From positions 604,938 through 668,937 of the forward strand of contig NC_080053.1 of the NCBI RefSeq assembly GCF_026212465.1: a stretch of 64,000 nt of DNA, given 5' to 3'. This document shows positions 24,901 to 36,430 of the stretch, one piece after another; the first letter of the stretch is position 1; every line of letters begins with the position of its first letter. The notes under the pieces were generated by a model that was given only the letters and a program-made list of their open reading frames with translations, had not been told where the DNA came from and did no database searches. The position numbers and the translations under genes were made by a program. The DNA comes from Amaranthus tricolor. Taxonomy: Eukaryota; Streptophyta; Magnoliopsida; Caryophyllales; Amaranthaceae.

Positions 24901-25636
24901 CAGCATATGACAATGATTTTCAATTCTAACCACTTCAAAAAAATAATATATACAAAATAGTGTTGTGTGCCAAGTTTCGCGCTAAACAAACGAAGTTTGA
25001 GCTACTTTATGCGCAAAAGTGCCAAAAACTCTAACAACCTATAATATCGCAAATTAACACGTAATTTTTTGCTTATGACTATCATTCTCAATTCTATCCA
25101 CTTCAACACAATATTATATATACCAAAAAGTGTTGTGTGCCATGTTTCGTGCAAAACAAACCAAGTTTGAGCTACATTATGCGCAAAAGTACCGAAAATG
25201 CAAAAAAAAACCCTTAAAATCGCAACTTAGCACGTAATTTCTAGCATATGACTATGATTTTCAATTCTAACCACTTCAACACAATAATATATACCAAATA
25301 GTGTTGTGTTCCACGTTTCGTGCAAAATAAACCAAGTTTGAGCTACTTTGTGCGCAAAGTGCCAAACACGCTTAAAAACTCTTAAAATCGCAACTTAACA
25401 CGTAATTCTAGTATACGACTATTATTTTCACATCTAACCATTTCAACAAAATAATATTTACCAAATAGTGTTATGTGCCAAGTTTCGTGCAAAACAAACT
25501 AAGTGTGAGCTACTTTATCCGCAAAAGTGCCAAAAATGCTTATAAACCCTTAAAATCGCAACTTAGCACGTAATTTCAAGCGTATGACTTCGATTTTCAA
25601 TTCTAACCAGTTCAACAAAATAATATATACCAAAAA
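21929..25636. repeat. Satellite array, 11-monomer HOR variants
   Basis: Two successive periods of about 1851 and 1857 bp (markers at 21929, 23780 and 25637). Monomer order is 1-2-3-4-5-6-(7/3 hybrid)-4-5-6-7. The hybrid monomers begin at about 22931 and 24789; each opens with the type-7 GTTATGTGCC and continues with the type-3 TTTCGAGAAAAAC. This is what unequal crossover between a type-7 and a type-3 monomer would give. Confidence 0.85.
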
Positions 25637-28600
25637 GAGTTGTGTGCCAAGTTTCATGCAAAACAAACCAAGTTTGAGCTACGTTATGCGCAAAATTGCC
25701 AAAACCCATAAAATCACAACTTAACACGTAACTTCTAACATATTACTATGATTTTAATTCTAAGCACTTCATTAAAATAATATATACCTAATAGTGTTGT
25801 GTGCCAAGTTTCGTGCAAAACAAACCAAGTTTGAGATACTTTATGCGCAAAAGTTCCAAAAATGCTAAAAAAAAACCCATAAAATCACAACTTAACTCGT
25901 AATATGTAGCAAATGACTATGATTTTATGTTTTATCCACTTCAAGACAATAATATATACCAAAACGTGTTGTGTGCCTAGTTTCGAGAAAAACAAACTAC
26001 GTTTGAGCTGCATTATTCGCAAAAGTGCCAAAAATGCTTAAAAACCATTAAACTTGCAACTTAACACGAACTTTCCAGCATATGACAATGATTTTCAATT
26101 CTAACCCACTTCAAACAAAATAATATTTACAAAATTGTGTTGTGTGCCAAGTTTCGTGCTAAACAAACAAAGTTTGAGCTACTTTATGCGCAAAAGTGCC
26201 AAAAACGCTTAACAACCTATAATATCGCAACTTAACACGTAATTTTTTGCTTATGACTATCATTTTCAATTCTAACCACTTCCACACAATAATATATATA
26301 CCAAAAAGTGTTGTGTGCCATGTTTCGTGCAAAACAAATCAAGTTTGAGCTACATTATGCGCAAAAAGTGCCGAAAATGCATAAAAACCCTTAAAATCGC
26401 AACTTAGCACGTAATGTCTAGCATATGACTATGTTTCTCAATTCTAACCACTTCAACACAATAATATATACCAAATAGTGTTGTGTGCCACGTTTCGTGC
26501 AAAACAAACCAAGTTTGAGATACTTTGTGCGCAAAAGTGCCAAACACGCTTAAAAACTCTTAAAATCACAACTTACCACGTAATTCTAGTATACGACTAT
26601 TATTTTCACATCTAACCATATCAACACAATAATATTTCCAAATAGTGTTATGTGCCAAGTTTCGTGCAAAACAAACTAAGTTTGAGCTACTTTATGCGCA
26701 AAAGTGCCAAAAATGCTTATAAACCCTTAAAATCGCAACTTAACACGTAATTTCAAGCGTATGACTTCGATTTTCAATTCTAACCAGTTCAACAAAATAA
26801 TATATACCAAAAAGAGTTTGTGTGCCAAGTTTCATGCAAAACAAACCAAGTTTGAGCTACGTTATGCACAAAATTGCCAAAAACCCATAAAATCACAACT
26901 TAACACGTAACTTCTAACATATTACTATGATTTTAATTCTAAGCACTTCATTAAAATAATATATACCTAATAGTGTTGTGTGCCAAGTTTCGTGCAAAAC
27001 AAACCAAGTTTGAGATACTTTATGCGCAAAAGTTCCAAAAATGCTAAAAAAAACCCATAAAATCACAGCTTAACACGTAATATGTAGCAAATGACTATGA
27101 TTTTATGTTTTATCCACTTCAAGACAATAATATATACCAAAACGTGTTGTGTGCCTAGTTTCGAGAAAAACAAACTACGTTTGAGCTGCATTATTCGCAA
27201 AAGTGCCAAAATGCTTAAAAAAACCATTAAACTTGCAACTTAACACGAACTTTCCAGCATATGACAATGATTTTCAATTCTAACCACTTCAACAAAATAA
27301 TATTTACAAAATTGTGTTGTGTGCCAAGTTTCGTGCTAAACAAACAAAGTTTGAGCTACTTTATGCGCAAAAGTGCCAAAAACGCTTAACAACCTATAAT
27401 ATCGCAACTTAACACGTAATTTTTTGCTTATGACTATGATTTTCAATTCGAACCACTTCCACACAATAATATATATACCCAAAAAGTGTTGTGTGCCCAT
27501 GTTTCGTGCAAAACAAATCAAGTTTGAGCTACATTATGCGCAAAAGTGCCGAAAATGCATAAAAAACCCTTAAAATCGCAACTTAGCACGTAATGTCTAG
27601 CATATGACTATGTTTCTCAATTCTAACCACTTCAACACAATAATATATACCAAATAGTGTTGTGTGCCACGTTTCGTGCAAAACAAACCAAGTTTGAGAT
27701 ACTTTGTGCGCAAAAGTGCCAAACACGCTTAAAAAACTCTTAAAAACACAACTTACCACGTAATTCTAGTATACGACTATTATTTTCACATCTAACAATA
27801 TCAACACAATATTATTTACCAAATAGTGTTATGTGCCAAGTTTCGTGCAAAACAAACTAAGTTTGAGCTACTTTATGCGCAAAAGTGCCAAAAATGCTTA
27901 TAAACCCTCAAAATCGCAACTTAACACGTAATTTCAAGCGTATGACTTCGATTTTCAATTCTAACCAGTTCAACAAAATAATATATACCAAAAAGAGTTG
28001 TGTGCCAAGTTTCATGCAACACAAACCAAGTTTGAGCTACGTTATGCGCAAAATTGCCAAAAACCCATAAAATCACAACTTAACACGTAACTTCTAACAT
28101 ATTACTATGATTTTAATTCTAAGCACTTCATTAAAATAATATATACCTAATAGTGTTGTGTGCCAAGTTTCGTGCAAAACAAACCAAGTTTGAGATACTT
28201 TATGCGCAAAAGTTCCAAAAATGCTAAAAAAAACCCATAAAATCACAACTTAACACGTAATATGTAGCAAATGACTATGATTTTATGTTTTATCCACTTC
28301 AAGACAATAATATATTACAAAACGTGTTGTGTGCCAAGTTTCGAGAAAAACAAACTACGTTTGAGCTACATTATTCGCAAAAGTACCAAAAATGCTTAAA
28401 AAACCATTAAAATTGCAACTTAACACGAAATTTCCAGCATATGACAATGATTTTCAATTCTAACCACGTCAAAAAAATAATATATACAAAATAGTGTTGT
28501 GTGCCAAGTTTCATGCTAATCAAACAAAGTTTGAGCTACTTTATGCGCAAAAGTGCCAAAAACGCTTAACAACCTATAATATCGCAAATTAACACGTAAT

Positions 28601-30100
28601 TTTTTGCTTATGACTATCATTTTACATTCTAACCACTTCAACACAATATTATACTATACCAAAAAGTGTTGTGTGCCATGTTTCGTGCAAAACAAACCAA
28701 GTTTTGAGCTACATTATGCGCAAAAGTGCCGAAAAATGCATAAAAACCCTTAAAATCGCAACTTAGCACGTAATTTCTAGCATATGACTATGATTTTCAA
28801 TTCTAACCACTTCAACACAATAATATATACCAAATCGTGTTGTGTTCCACGTTTCGTGCAAAATAAACCAAGTTTGAGCTACTTTGTGCGCAAAAGTGCC
28901 AAACACGCTTAAAAACTCTTAAAATCGCAACTTAACACGTAAATCTAGTATACGACTATTATTTTCACATCTAACCATTTCAACACAATAATATTTACCA
29001 AATAGTGTTATGTGCCAAGTTTTGTGCAAAACAAACTAAGTTTGAGCTACTTTATGCACAAAGTGCGAAAAATGCTTAAAAACCCTTAAAATCGCAACTT
29101 AACACGTAATTTCAAGCGTATGACTTTGATATTCAATTCTAACCCACTTCAACAAAATAATATATACCAAAAAGAGTTGTGTGCCAAGTTTTCATGCAAA
29201 ACAACCAAGTTTGAGCTACGTTATGCACAAAATTGCCAAAAACCCATAAAATCACAACTTAACACGTAACTTCTAACATATTACTATGATTTTAATTCTA
29301 AGCACTTCATTAAAATAATATATACCTAATTAGTGTTGTGTGCCAAGTTTCGTGCAAAACAAACCAAGTTTGAGATACTTTATGCGCAAAAGTTCCAAAA
29401 ATGCTAAAAAAAAACCCATAAAATCACAGCTTAACACGTAATATGTAGCAAATGACTATGATTTTATGTTTTAATCCACTTCAAGACAATAATATATACC
29501 AAAACGTGTTGTGTGCCTAGTTTCGAGAAAAACAAACTACGTTTGAGCTGCATTATTCGCAAAAGTGCCAAAAATGCTTAAAAACCATTAAACTTGCAAC
29601 TTAACACGAACTTTCCCAGCATATGACAATGATTTTCAATTCTAACCACTTCAACAAAATAATATTTACAAAATTGTGTTGTGTGCCAAGTTTCGTGCTA
29701 AACAAAACAAAGTTTGAGCTACTTTATGCGCAAAAGTGCCAAAAACGCTTAAACAACCTATAATATCGCAACTTAACACGTAATTTTTTGCTTATGACTA
29801 TGATTTTCAATTCGAACCACTTCCACACAATAATATATATACCAAAAAGTGTTGTGTGCCAATGTTTCGTGCAAAACAAATCAAGTTTGAGCTACATTAT
29901 GCGCAAAAGTGCCGAAAATGCATAAAAACCCTTAAAATCGCAACTTAGCACGTAATGTCTAGCATATGACTATGTTTCTCAATTCTAACCACTTCAACAC
30001 AATAATATATACCAAATTAGTGGTGTGTGCCACGTTTCGTGCAAAACAAACCAAGTTTTGAGATACTTTGTGCGCAAAAGTGCCAAAACACGCTTAAAAA
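25637..30100. repeat. Satellite array, gap-proximal block with many indels
   Basis: 7-mer HORs again (markers 25637, 26814, 27995, 29174), but periods stretch to 1177-1181 bp. Single-base insertions appear in many homopolymers (for example GAGTTTGTGTG at 26816, CCCAAAAAG at 27478, TTTTGAG at 28702). The array runs directly into the N gap. The extra bases may be real divergence or unpolished sequence at a contig end. Confidence 0.9.
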
Positions 30101-30200
30101 NNNNNNNNNNNNNNNNNNNNNNNNNNNNNNNNNNNNNNNNNNNNNNNNNNNNNNNNNNNNNNNNNNNNNNNNNNNNNNNNNNNNNNNNNNNNNNNNNNNN
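30101..30200. other. Assembly gap (100 N)
   Basis: Exactly 100 N separates satellite from the pararetrovirus array. The round number suggests a scaffold join of unknown true length. Confidence 0.99.
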
Positions 30201-33200
30201 AATCTAACTAATTGTTCTTTTGTATCTATTCTTTGTTTTAATATGCCACCATATCCTATTTCTGATGCATCTGTTTCTACTATCATGAATGCAGATGGAT
30301 CTGGAATGCCTAGACATGGAAGTGATTTGATTTTTTGTTTTAATTCAATAATAGTCTTAGTATGAATTTCTGACCAGGGAGGCGGATTTTTTTGAAGTCT
30401 TTGAAAGAGGGGCATGCAAATTTGTCTGAGCTTTGGGAAAAAATCTGATATATAATTTAGACATCCCAAAAATCTTTGTAACTGGGTTTTGTCTTTAATT
30501 TCGTTAGGGAATTTTTCTGCAAATTCTAAAGACCTTGTAATTGGCTTGATTGTTCCTTTATAAATGTCATGTCCCAAAAATCTAATTTTTGTTTGAAATA
30601 ATTTCATTTTAGTGGCAGAAACTACTAAACCATTTTTTTCAACAGTGTTTAGAAATATATGTAAATGTTTGAAATGTTGATCAATATCATGAGAAAAAAT
30701 TAAAACATCATCTATATAAACAATTATGAATGAAGAAAATTGATTGAAAATATCATTCATTATATGTTGAAATTCAGAAGGAGCATTTTTAAGTCCAAAA
30801 GGCATTACATTCCACTCATAATGTCCAAATGGTACCGTGAATGCAGTTTTATACCTATCTTCTTTAGCAATTTGTATTTGCCAGAAACCAGATTTCATAT
30901 CAAATTTTGAAAATATTTTGGCTTTATATAAGCGATTAATTAAATCTCTTTTATTTGGGATTGGATATCTTATCCATTGAAGAACTTTGTTTAAAGGTTT
31001 GTAATTAATAACTAATCTAGGAACTCCTCTTTCTTTTTCTGCTGCATTCATAACATAAAATGCTGCACAGCTCCAAGGAGATTTGGATGGAGTTATTAAT
31101 TTTTTATCTAAAAGAGTTTGAATTTCTTTCTTGCAGAATTCAAGATGCTCAGAATTCATTTGGATGGGTCTAGCTTTTGTAGGAATATTTTTTTCAGAGA
31201 AATCTTTTTCATATGGCAATGTGACAATATGCCTTTTTCTATCCCAAAAGGCATTTGGAATATCAGCACAAACTTTTGATTTTAAAATATTTTCTAAATT
31301 AAAAATTTTTTGTTGCAATTTTGATTGTTGTAATTGTTCTTCAATCCTTTGAAAAGAAATTTCTTCTTTTAAAGAAGAAATTTGAAATTCTTTTTGTTTT
31401 ATTAAATTTATACTTTGTATTACTGAAGAATTTTGTAATAAATTAATATCTTTTTGTAACATGGGACTTAAAAAAGGAAATGATAATTGTTTCCCTAAAA
31501 TTTTTGTATGAACACCTTTGTCATCAACCCAAAAAGGATAAATTTGTGTTAAAAAGGGAGTGCCTAATATTATTTCTTCCTTAATATCATTAATAATAAT
31601 GAAAGTATTAGTAAAACTATAATTTTCATTTATGATCTTTCCTTTTGAAATTTTATATTTAATATCCATGGGTGAACTATTTGCACTATATAACCGAGTT
31701 TTTGTTTTTTCATAAAATTTAGTTGGGACTAATCCTTCCCTTAAGCAATTTTGATCCGCTCCACTATCAATTAAAGCAATATAGGTTTTTTGAAAATCTC
31801 CAATTTGAAAAGTAACTGGTGCATACCATTTTTGAAAATTAATTTTATTAATAACAGTGATAAAATCATCATCATCCCCATTAACTTTCTCTTTTCCCAA
31901 AGAAAGATTTTCTTTATAGATGGGGTTTTCTAAAATAGATAATTTTGTTTCAAGTTCGAAATCTTTGATTTCTAAATGCTTTAAACTATTTTTGATAGAA
32001 ATGATGTCTTCTTTGATTTTATTTATTTCAAGTTGAAGATCTTTGACCGAAAGAGTTTGATTCTTAATAGGAATTAATTTAGAAGTCATTTCTTTGGAAG
32101 AGTATTTTTCTAATAATTTTGAAATATTGAAAGGTTCAATTTGAGGAATTGGAATACTTTCTTTGTTTTTAGAGGTAGAGGTTTCACCCAAAACCATAGT
32201 TTTGAGTTTCAAAAGGGTTTCTCTTTTGATCTCTTTATCTTGGATTTTGTCAACGAGATCAAAAAGAAATTCCACATTTTTCTCTTTATCTGTTAAAACA
32301 TTAATGCATTTGATAGGAGAGGAAGAAATCGAAGATTCAGAATCAGAAGTTTGATCATTAATTTGTAAAATTTCGTCATCTTCCTTTTCTGAAGAAGAAG
32401 AAGAAGTAGACTCAGGGGTTTGTAATAATATTTTGGATATTTTATCTCCTAGCTCAGAGTCGTTAATAAATAATTCTTGAATCTTTTTCTTTGTGGTACA
32501 AGCATTTGCTTTATGTCCAGGTTTTCCACACGAATAACAAAAGATTTTGAAAGCTTTGTTTGATTTTCGGAAATTTCCGAAATTTTTCTTTCCTCGTTTC
32601 TTTCGATAATAAGAAGGATAAGAATTTTTATTTTTATCTTTTGAAAATTTAGAAAATTGTTTTTTAATTTTCTTTTTTGTAGAGGGAGCTCTAATAGCTT
32701 CCATACCAAATGCTTCACAGAAACATCCAATTTCTTTCCTAGATTGTTTCTTTTCAGAGGTATATTTGGCTTGGAGTTTGAGTTCTTCACATAAAGAAAG
32801 ACCTTCCTTTTTAATGAAAGCGAAAAGTCCTCCATAAGTAGTATTATTAAGAGCTTGTTCTTTATCTGTATCATGTTCAGCTATTTTTCTAAAAATTCTT
32901 TGAGCAAATAATTTTGGTAGTCCTGATATAAATTTTTCTTTCCAAAAACTTTGATTGCAATCTTGTCTTTGTAAAACATAACTAAAGAAGGTATCTTTAT
33001 ACCATCTATAGTCACTTAAAGTTGGGCAACGTAAATTTTGTAAAATCGTTTCTCCAGAAGAAAGAGTTTGAGTAGGGTTACCGACAAAATGAAAGGCAAT
33101 AACTATGATTAAGAAATCACAGCAGTCAGATTTTTGAAATACATTTCCTTGATCATCCATGATGTCAGTAACGTGATTCAAAATTTCTAATCTGTCTTGT

Positions 33201-34201
33201 AAAGTGAGAAGATTATCCCACCAGTTTTTTAATTGCCCAGTAAAACCTGATATAATAAAACCAAAAATTATTTGTTCATCCAAAGGTTTTGCCTTGTAAG
33301 CTACAATAGCCATTCCCATATTTTGAAGAGTATTAAGAATTTCATAATCAGATTTTCCATCTATGTTCCATTCATGGATCATATCTGGGGAAAAGGATTT
33401 GGAGGTAAATGTAGACCTTTCTTCATATTGAAGATCAACAGGAGTAGGCCTAGGATAATAGTTTTTTGTAGGGATATTCTTCCAAGATGATCGTATTTTA
33501 TTAATTTGATGAGGATCATTATCAGATTCTTGAAATTGCTTTGCAACTTTTGAAATGATTAAAGACTCAGAATTTTCTTCATCAGAAGATATCTCTGAAC
33601 TTTGATATTTACTCAAAACCTTAATATGACTTGGACTATCTGCTAATTTTTGTAAAGATTTTTGAATTTTATCTAACACTGCAGAATTAGAGTTAGAAGA
33701 AGTAAAACCATTTTTTGGAAACATTTGAGTCATAGGTATAGTTAATCCTGGTGGTTTGAAATGCGGTGCAGAAACCTTATTAGATCCTAATGATGCAATC
33801 GTATTAGGGGCTATGGATCTAGAGGTTTCTTTTTGTAAATTATCAACCTTATTTGAAAGTTGATCTACTTGTGTAGCAACGGTATGAAGGATTTGATTTG
33901 TAAAATTATTTTGATGATAAATTTTAATGATGTCTTCTACATTTGGAGTTTTATCTGTTTGATCTACTCTTCCTTCTTTAAAAGGACTAGCCTTTATTTC
34001 ACGGTCATAATAGGGAAAAGTAATATTTTGTAATGGTGGATGAACTGAACTAATTGTTTGTCCATCCTTCAAAACCCAATTTTTTTGAAGTTTGGTTTGT
34101 ACAAATATGTGATTTTGAGAATATGGATTAGCAATACCTTGTTTTTCACAAAACAATAAAAACCATGTAAAAAACGGGATATTAATTTGAATAGTATTCA
34201 T
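30201..34201 (-). CDS. ORF A polyprotein, copy 1 (C-terminus lost in gap)
   Basis: Starts at the ATG at 34201 and stays open to the gap at 30201, covering roughly residues 1-1333 of the 1453-residue protein. The coat-like region, CCHC knuckle, protease and RT are present. The sequence stops early in RNase H, just after the first catalytic Asp region (TDASEIGYGG). Everything after that is N or satellite and is not part of the gene. What remains is identical to the complete copies as far as I compared. Domain details are given for the copy at 51188-55549. Confidence 0.9.
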
Positions 34202-35125
34202 ATCTTTATACCATACATCTCTTATTGAGTCTTTAAAGGAGCGAGAAAAAGATGTAAACCAATCTCGATGTTCAGCATTGTGAGAGGAATTAAATTCATC
34301 TCTTAGATAGTTTTTATCTATTTCAAAATCTTTAGTAATTGTATTGATAGAGTCAAAATTTTGAACAAAGAAAAATATGCAAAAAAATTTTGCATAGAGT
34401 CAAAATTATTAACTTTCTTCAGTCAAAATTATTTACTTATCTTCCAAATAAATCTAAATTTTTCTTTTCCTCAAAAAACAACTTCAGTCATTTTGAACAA
34501 AGAAAGTTGTTCAGCTAGGCCTATCTTCCAAGATAAGACTTAAACAAAAAAGTTAGATTTATATAATTGATAATAATACCAATAGGGAGTACAGGATCGA
34601 TAGAGAAAATAATTTAATAATTTTGTGGATATAAATCTTATTATATAATTGATAATAATAAGATAAGTAAAGAAAGTTAGATTTATTTGAGATAAGACTT
34701 AAACAAAAAAAAAAAAATTACAGGATGCTCTCATCTTAGAGCTAGACACTTTATTTATACACAAAGGAAGAGATAAGGTGCAATCTGCTCTTCCAATAAG
34801 AAATTAAAGAGAAATAGTACAAACATAATTATTAAAGTTACACTATAATACTGTAGAAGATGCTTTGAATTACTATTGAAGATGCTTTACTGTTGAAGAT
34901 GCTTTGAATCACTGTTGGAGATGCTTTACTGTTGAAGATGCTTTGAATTACTGTTGGAGATGCTTTTGATTTCGTCATTGCTTACGTTTGTGCTTCCGGA
35001 TGAATTAATTTGAGTTGTTGAACATTTGAATGATACTTTTGATTTCGTCATTGCTTACGTTTGTGCTTCCGGATGAATTAATTTGAGTTGTTGAACATTT
35101 GAATTGAACTTTTGTGAACTCAATA
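34202..35125 (-). promoter_or_regulatory. Intergenic promoter/leader, minus copy 1
   Basis: 924 bp between ORF B and ORF A on the minus strand, the mirror of 50264-51187. The TATA box equivalent is at 34750-34759 (plus-strand TTTATTTATA), and the 73-bp duplication with as-1-like sites lies at about 34957-35103. Detailed description is under the 50264-51187 copy. Confidence 0.75.
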
Positions 35126-36430
35126 TTAAAAGTCGTATGGATCTTGAGCAAATGGGCCACCAAATGTTGGATCATAAGACTCATTTGAAAACTCCGATAA
35201 AATCTCATCAGAGGATTCTTCTGATAATATTTTCTTTGCATATTGTGGATCTTCAAGAATCTTTTTGAGAATAGCTTTCTGGACTTTAGATAATGATTCT
35301 GAATTTGGACTTTCTACTTTGGGATTTTTATTGTGTTGAGGAGAGTTTGAATTTGATGTTGCTTTTGAGGGTGAAGGTTTGTTGGTGGTTGATGGAGATT
35401 GGTATTCCATTTTTATACCGGTTTGAAAAAAGGAGATAACATTTTTTGTTGAACAAATTTCTAAGGTAAATTTGTCCCACCATTTAATTTTGAATTCTCT
35501 TATTAATGAATATGGATATGGACGTGGAAGGTGTTGTTTGAGACAGTAACTCCAACATAGAATCCATGGAATTTTAAATTCTGCATGAAACATGACTGGA
35601 GTTTCATAAGCTTGATAATTTGAATTGGCAACAAAAGTTGTGAAACCCTCATTGCATTCTTTTGGATAAATTTGAGGAGTTGGTCCAAATAAATACCACC
35701 AATGATAAAACCACATAGGATATTTCTTTGGACAATATTTGTCAAATATAAAAAACCATGAATGATCAAATGGTCTGAATAAAAATGCTCTATACCAGGC
35801 CATTTTGTAATCATAGTATGAGTAATTTTGAGGGAAAAATCTTTTTGAAAAAATTCGTTCTGCATAAGGGTCTCCCCATTCTACAGACGAAATAATTTTC
35901 TTAAAAATACATTTTGAATAAATTATTTTTTCTGAAGAATCCTTGATATGTTGGATTTCAACAGAGTTTGAATCTACTAAAATAAATTCATAAAACCTTT
36001 GAGTTTTAAAACGATTTTCTGGTATCCATTCGCAACCTTTTGGAAAAGTTTTTTGATTGATGGAATTAATAATTTGTGGGCTTTGAGGAATTGTAAAATT
36101 AGTGAGATATACATTTTCTATTTCGGTTTTTGTAATGTATGCAGATTTGGTAAAGCTTTGTGTTGGTATTTTTGTAGTTGGTTCTTTTTGTTTTGAATTT
36201 GAAATAATATTTTGTGTAGTAGGCTCTTGAACAATTTGTGAATATGGAAGTGGGGGAAAATCATTTAGTTGAGTAAATTTGTTTGAAATGGATAGGGTAG
36301 TTTGAAGATTTTTGGAGGATGAAAATTTATTTTGTTCTGTTTTGTTTGGTTTTGGATCTGGTTCCATTTCGTAATCATCTGAACTCTGGAACCCTTTGAG
36401 TTTTTCTTGCTGATTCTTCTTCCTTGGCAT
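35126..36430 (-). CDS. ORF B, unknown function, minus copy 1
   Basis: 434-codon frame whose ATG lies inside the end of ORF A (56-nt overlap, 36375-36430). The translation is identical to the other four ORF B copies; see 48959-50263 for the description. Confidence 0.85.
   Translation of the reverse strand: MPRKKNQQEKLKGFQSSDDYEMEPDPKPNKTEQNKFSSSKNLQTTLSISNKFTQLNDFPPLPYSQIVQEPTTQNIISNSKQKEPTTKIPTQSFTKSAYITKTEIENVYLTNFTIPQSPQIINSINQKTFPKGCEWIPENRFKTQRFYEFILVDSNSVEIQHIKDSSEKIIYSKCIFKKIISSVEWGDPYAERIFSKRFFPQNYSYYDYKMAWYRAFLFRPFDHSWFFIFDKYCPKKYPMWFYHWWYLFGPTPQIYPKECNEGFTTFVANSNYQAYETPVMFHAEFKIPWILCWSYCLKQHLPRPYPYSLIREFKIKWWDKFTLEICSTKNVISFFQTGIKMEYQSPSTTNKPSPSKATSNSNSPQHNKNPKVESPNSESLSKVQKAILKKILEDPQYAKKILSEESSDEILSEFSNESYDPTFGGPFAQDPYDF

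Noticed and set aside
1..30100. CRISPR array
   Set aside because: Repeats are 168-bp satellite monomers without short repeat/unique spacer alternation, in plant nuclear DNA.
30017..34201. Open frame running through the N block into satellite
   Set aside because: N bases were read as unknown residues. The gene stops being supported at 30201; the satellite-derived tail is not part of it.
35005..35256. 83-codon frame at the end of ORF B (repeated in all units, e.g. 50133-50384) and the 120-, 141-, 72-, 73-, 65-, 63- and 60-codon frames in the units
   Set aside because: They overlap ORF A, ORF B or the leader in other frames, repeat only because the unit repeats, and show no recognisable motif.
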